From the NCBI RefSeq assembly GCF_004210375.1, contig NC_134835.1, forward strand, positions 73,810,447 through 73,874,446: a stretch of 64,000 nt of DNA. The letters run 5' to 3'. Below the pieces are notes generated by a model. The model was given only the letters and a program-made list of their open reading frames with translations, was not told the DNA's origin and made no database searches. Below, in pieces: positions 59,520-64,000 of this stretch (the stretch's first letter is position 1; each line of letters starts with the position of its first letter). The stretch comes from Tachypleus tridentatus. Taxonomy: Eukaryota > Arthropoda > Merostomata > Xiphosura > Limulidae. The position numbers and the translations under genes were made by a program.

Positions 59520-59585
59520 TTCGTTAAACACAAAGCTACACAATGAACTATCGAATATCGAAACCGATTTTTATCCTTATCTGAG
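59520..59585 (-). repeat. SINE family 2 partial copy
   Basis: gttaaacacaaagctacaca, atgaactatcg and atatcgaaaccga match the family 2 tail and B box in reverse. Confidence 0.55.
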
Positions 59586-59789
59586 CCACCTTAGAAACAT
59601 ACTTTGGAATCAAACCAATGTTACTGTATTCCACAAAGAGGAAAATATAACCCCAAAACCTAACAGTTACAGCCCTGTAAGTTTTTTTTTTTTTTGCCGT
59701 CTTCTTGACAAATTTCTCGAAAACGTCATTACAAACCATTGTACTAACGTATTATTTATCATATAAGTTAAAAGTCTGCACTCCATAAA

Positions 59790-59912
59790 TAAGTCCTCCA
59801 CTGGAACAGCGGTAAGTCTTCGGATTTACAACGCTAAAATAAGAGGTTCGATTCCCCTCGGCCGACACAGCAGATAGCCCGATGTGGCTCTGCTATAAAA
59901 ACATACACACAC
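59790..59912 (+). repeat. tRNA-derived SINE family 2 copy
   Basis: It has the head ccactggaacagcggtaagt, cggatttacaacgctaaaa, the B box gaggttcgattcccctcgg and the tail cagcagatagcccgatgtgg, then a (AC)n run. It is one of the best-preserved copies. Confidence 0.9.
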
Positions 59913-60784
59913 ACAGACTTCATACATAAACATTAGGGTACTTGTTTTCAATTTGCATATGATATGACTTACTGAAAGCATTTCCCAAATAACTTCCCTT
60001 CCCCTTCTGCAATTACATGAACCAAACAGGAGAATGATATAAGAAATTGCGCAACAAGAACAATTTACAAAGTTTGTCTCACGCAATCAACAAGACACCG
60101 TAACAAATCTCCCCAGTTATAACGTAACCACATCCTAGTATTCAAGTCAGATAAACTTCTAGAAGTTATCTATGATATGAGATTAATTTAGACCAAACAT
60201 AATGAGGAAATTAAAAATTAAATTTGGAAAGTATCGAATGTGTATGAAGCTGCCGGCCACAGTAGAGACACTTCAGACAAGAACATTCTGAACATTCAGA
60301 TTAGATAAATCATTGAATATGCATATGCAGCTTAGTTAAATGTTGCAAAGCATGATATCTTTAAACTACAACCGATTAAAAATTCCATTATCTATGCAAC
60401 TTTAAAACCACTTATATAAGTAAAGCTTATACATTACTGCTCCAACACTCAATTTTCCAGACAGACTTTACTATTGCTCTGTTAATTAGTTTAATACTGT
60501 AGAAAAACCAGTGATCTACATAAGTTCATCAAAAAATTCGACGTTAATATGGAGTGTGTTCCTTTTATTGATATTTGTTGATTCTATTTTCCCAAGGCCT
60601 CCAAGCGCTAGTTGTTCGAAAACTGGACTTCTAAGCATTAGTGACGTTTTAGTCAAATAAGCATCTAGATGGTGAAGAATCGTGGACAAGTTAGCAGAGG
60701 ATTGAATGTGTGAAATTTATAATATTTCCTGGCTTTGGCCGTCAATTCAATTTAAACTTGTACCTGTTGTATTCGGAATTTTTC

Positions 60785-60905
60785 ACGGCAAAGTTACGCA
60801 ACAGGTTATTTGCTCTTTGTCTGCTGTGGGAATCTAACCTAGAATTTTAACGTTTTAAGTCTGTGAACAATAAGTTACGTGATTTAACTACAGAATCGTG
60901 AGCGA
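60785..60905 (-). repeat. SINE family 2 copy, diverged
   Basis: ggcaaagttacgcaacaggt, tatttgctctttgtctgct, gtgggaatctaacc and ttttaacgttttaagtctgt follow family 2 in reverse. Confidence 0.6.
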
Positions 60906-61165
60906 ATAGCTGGTGCCTGGACTTTCTAGCTTACCGTAACCTAAATTACAAATCTAAACTGGCTAACTAAATGTTCTATTGAGAGCTCATAGGTAAGTGG
61001 TGAGAGACTGTAACGTTCCACTCTTTTTATCGAAGTAAAGCCATTTTTAGTATACAAGAAACAGTAAATGCTGTCTTGCTCAGATGGAAAAGGGTAAAAT
61101 GGGTTATTTGGCGTATAGGCATTGAGCCCGAATGAAAAGTCCGATTTAGGAACAATTTCCTTGAT

Positions 61166-61443
61166 TGGTTTCTTTGGTTTTAAATTTCGTGCAAAACTAC
61201 TCAAGATATATCTGCAACAGCCGTCCCTAATTTTGCAGTGTAAGACTAGAGGGAAGACAGCTAGTCATCCCCACCCACCGCCAACTCTTGGGCTACTCTT
61301 TTACCAACAAGTAGTGGTATTTACCGTAAAATTATAACGCCCCCACGGCTGAAAGAATGAGCATATTTGTTGTGACGGGGATTCAAGTCCGCGACCCTCA
61401 GATTACGAGTCGAGTGACTTAACTACTTGGCCATGCCAGGTCC
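61166..61443 (-). repeat. tRNA-derived SINE family 1 copy
   Basis: Body plus minus-strand head (ggccaagtagttaagtcact). It is moderately diverged. Confidence 0.92.
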
Positions 61444-61564
61444 ACTTTACTTGAACGCGCCTGGATAAAAGTATGTTCGTTTTGTAATTCACAAAATGGT
61501 TACAGTAGTAATTTTTGCATACTTATAATGCCAGTGAGCTGTAAGCCAGCTGGTCTGGAAAAAT

Positions 61565-61838
61565 TTGTTTGTTTTGAATTTCGCACAAAGCTACTCGAGG
61601 GCTATCTGTGCTAGCTGTCCCTAATTTAGCAGTGTAAGACTAGAGGGAAGGCGACTAGTCATCAAAACCCACCGCCAACTCTTGGGCTACTCTTTTACCA
61701 ACAAATAGTGGGATTGATCGTCACATTATAACGCCCCCACGGCTGAAAGGGCGAACATGTTTGGCGCGATGGGGATGCGAACCCGCGACCTTCAGATTAC
61801 GAGTCGCACGCCTTAACACACTTGGCCATGCCGGGCCA
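61565..61838 (-). repeat. tRNA-derived SINE family 1 copy with perfect 13-base target duplication
   Basis: The target duplication ggtctggaaaaat is at 61552-61564 and 61839-61851. The body is close to the apparent consensus, suggesting a fairly recent insertion. Confidence 0.96.
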
Positions 61839-61899
61839 GGTCTGGAAAAATACGAATTAAAATAATAAAATATTGTTCACACGAATGCGTGTCAATTAT

Positions 61900-62545
61900 T
61901 ATTTTTTCCAATACCTTTCATCGTACTGTGTTAGCTCTTACCTTATTCAGCATCTACACGAATTACCAGCACATACATTCCAACACACGCAGTTTCGACC
62001 ACGCCAACGATCTTACAATTACTATGCAAGGCAACAATTTCGTCTCAATCGAAGATTCTCTGTGTGAAGCACTAGCTGGGCTAACCCAACAGCCATCAGG
62101 ATCTTAGTGCTTGTCTTGTACTCTACTAAAAGTACTTAGTTTGAAAACATTCAACTCACGCCAGAAATCTCGACTCAAACTCAGAGACATTACAGACTGC
62201 CTCAAGCCAAGCAACATAAATAGCCTGTATGTGTTAGCTGCAATCGTATCACCAGACACAAGGAAAGTGATTGTCAGTTGAGCAGGGCTAACTAGAGAGG
62301 CACAAAACAGTACACACCCTGTATAGGATCAGGTGGAAGTGAAGAAGCGCCTGATGTCATTGAATATTTTCTGTACTTCAGCTGAATCACTAAACATTAC
62401 GGCAGAGAATCTCTCCAGAAAAGCAGAAAAGGACCAAAACACCTGGAAAGTCCTCATTTACCTACGTTTCCACATTGGAAGATCTTGGGCCAACAAGGTA
62501 AAATGGACGTACTCCAGAAAAACCCTGAGACTGTGATGAGAGGCA
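61900..62545 (+). pseudogene. Second LINE remnant: reverse transcriptase and C-terminal tail
   Basis: It reads TVLALTLFSIYTNYQHIHSN, FDHANDLTITMQGNNFVSI and EDSLCEALAGLTQ, an RT palm in which the YADD box has decayed to HAND. A frame change leads to LKLRDITDCLKPSNINSLYV, LAAIVSPDTRKVIVS-stop, AGLTREAQN, the segment that follows RT in Jockey/RTE-type elements. This family differs from the LINE at 29-35 kb. Confidence 0.8.
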
Positions 62546-62954
62546 AATAATGTAATATATACTGTCTGTCAACAACACCAGGTACCATGCACAGCAAAAA
62601 CCGTTTGCCATGAGATGTAAACACAACAGCACGAATAAAACCGTATAATGTTGTAAATTCAGAAAGTCTTTTTTAGAAAATTTTTCTATACTCTACATTT
62701 ACAATGCACTTTGACCGAAGAGCTAAGTGTTAACAATTTATACATGTAGCCTTGAAAACTCGCCTTAAGCAAAGTACTTAGCCTAGTAGTTTAGGTTGCA
62801 GTGTATTGTTAGGTCGGACATGACTCAATTCTTTGTGTAAACTAAGAAAACAAAGCTTTCCAGCATTTTCCTGGGCCAGATTGGCAACATATACAATATA
62901 TACTTATGTCGAACTTATAAAAAACAACGTATTCTTCTTATTATTTTTCGGTCC

Positions 62955-63068
62955 CGTCGATGGGTCAATGGTAAGTTAATAAATTTACAATGCCAAACAT
63001 CAAGGATTGGATTCCCCACACTGTACAAAGCCCAGATAGCCTATCGTATAATTTTGCACTAACAAAAC
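62955..63068 (+). repeat. tRNA-derived SINE family 2 copy, diverged
   Basis: It has the head gatgggtcaatggtaagtta, aatttacaatgccaaac, ggattggattcccc, and the tail cagatagcctatcgtataat. Confidence 0.65.
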
Positions 63069-63867
63069 GACAACTATATGTGTGTTGATGTCCCATAGTA
63101 ATGGCACTCATAAAAATAGCAACTCGAATAATGCAAAATGGGTAAATATGACATCGATAATAGTGGTTTCAGTAATAATAACCCGAACAAAAATAACAAT
63201 TCAAAGTAAAAATTTCTTATTAGTCCCAAGTAAAAGTCATGAATGTACGTTTTTTTCTTATTTTTCTTCCTTTTGGGAAGAACAAAATGCAATTTTTCAC
63301 AATTTTATAGTATTATTGGCGCCATAATTTTTGGATTTTTATTTATGAGTTTGACGCGAAAGTCCTGAAAACATTTTGAATTGATTTTATTACAAAATCT
63401 TTTACCTTATTTGATTGACAAACGTCTTAAAATCACCTGGATATTCAATGATATTCGTTGTAATACATGACTTATTTGAACTGTCACTGTAGAGAAAACA
63501 GTCAGTGCGTAACGCGTTATATAAATACAAGTGTACTTCCTGCCACAAATAGGCAGGATTTTAGCTGACATTATTTTTACAATTAAAAGATCGAAATTTA
63601 GATAATAACAACTACAGCTTTATACTTACTATCTGTTTCATATTTCGAATACTTTTTCAAAAGATATTTAATAAATCCTTACATTTATATGAGAGTATCA
63701 AGCAATTTATCATCAGTCTTTCCCCAGTGGTTTAATCCTAAGCACGAGAGCTTATAAAGCTAATATTCCGTAGCTTGTATCTGCAATGAGCACAACACAG
63801 ACTATATACGTTTAAAAATAAACAATAACAAAAGAAGAGCATTACGTTAAATCTCTTTACAATAAAA

Positions 63868-64000
63868 CCCGGTATGGCCAGGTGGGTTAAGGCGTTGACA
63901 GCTTAAGGCTGTGAATATTAATAAAGAGAGTTTGCAAGCTCTCTTTGTTAACCTGAAGATGACCTAAGAAGGTCGAAATGTTGTTCTCTACATTATTTTA
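63868..64000 (+). repeat. SINE family 1 head fragment fused to a hairpin-bearing repeat
   Basis: acccggtatggccaggtggg, ttaaggcgtt is the SINE head, cut after about 36 bases. It is followed by a perfect 8-bp stem (63923-63930 with 63939-63946) and by acctgaagatgacctaagaa, ggtcgaaatgttgttct. It runs to the window edge. Confidence 0.7.

Larger units (their letters stand above)
56493..64000. other. Region with no recognised coding exon
   Basis: Apart from the repeats listed, I see no exon that continues the membrane-protein gene. The short open frame 56498-56683 is discussed as a finding. Confidence 0.45.

Noticed and set aside
59826-60086. 86-codon minus open frame ending CRPRGIEPLILAL
   Set aside because: Its end is the family 2 SINE read in reverse; the rest has no coding character.

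Overview
This is a stretch of AT-rich, intron-rich animal nuclear DNA. Two tRNA-derived SINE families recur throughout. The abundant one reads roughly 'ccgtccctaatttagcag' to 'ctactcttttaccaacgaat' and carries a tRNA-like head. From memory this resembles repeats seen in horseshoe crabs (Xiphosura), so I infer a chelicerate, probably a horseshoe crab. That is an inference and was not tested by a search.

Layout. (1) Positions 246-11063, plus strand: the last six coding exons of a WDFY2-type WD-repeat and FYVE protein, with the 5' half outside the window. (2) 11064-15327: the 3' UTRs and intergenic space of two convergent genes. (3) 15328-42234, minus strand: a complete nine-exon DHRS12 (short-chain dehydrogenase/reductase) gene. 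Every exon junction keeps the reading frame and the product is 320 residues. Its large introns hold a Gypsy gag remnant (17.3-17.9 kb), a Tc1-type transposon with IR/DR ends (20.4-22.2 kb), a 43-bp minisatellite (22.4-23.1 kb) and a long decayed LINE (29.2-35.2 kb). One intron also holds two same-strand exon-like segments (23963-24319) that would encode a 92-residue membrane protein I do not recognise. (4) 42235-47545: intergenic, rich in SINEs, with a 56-bp minisatellite. (5) 47546-56131 and onward, plus strand: the first four coding exons of an unrecognised multi-pass membrane protein. Its introns contain a second 56-bp minisatellite array with higher-order structure and an antisense intronless ORF broken by one TGA. 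(6) 56.1-64 kb: no confident exon; SINEs, a hAT-like element, LINE reverse-transcriptase remnants and short fragments that may come from Penelope-like elements.

The convergent WDFY2-DHRS12 order is the same as in the human genome (13q14.3), so this looks like deep conserved microsynteny. The gene products themselves (an endosomal PI3P-binding scaffold and a putative oxidoreductase) have no known joint function. All gene models were built by eye from reading frame, splice-site consensus and remembered family sequences. No alignment, transcript or database evidence was available.
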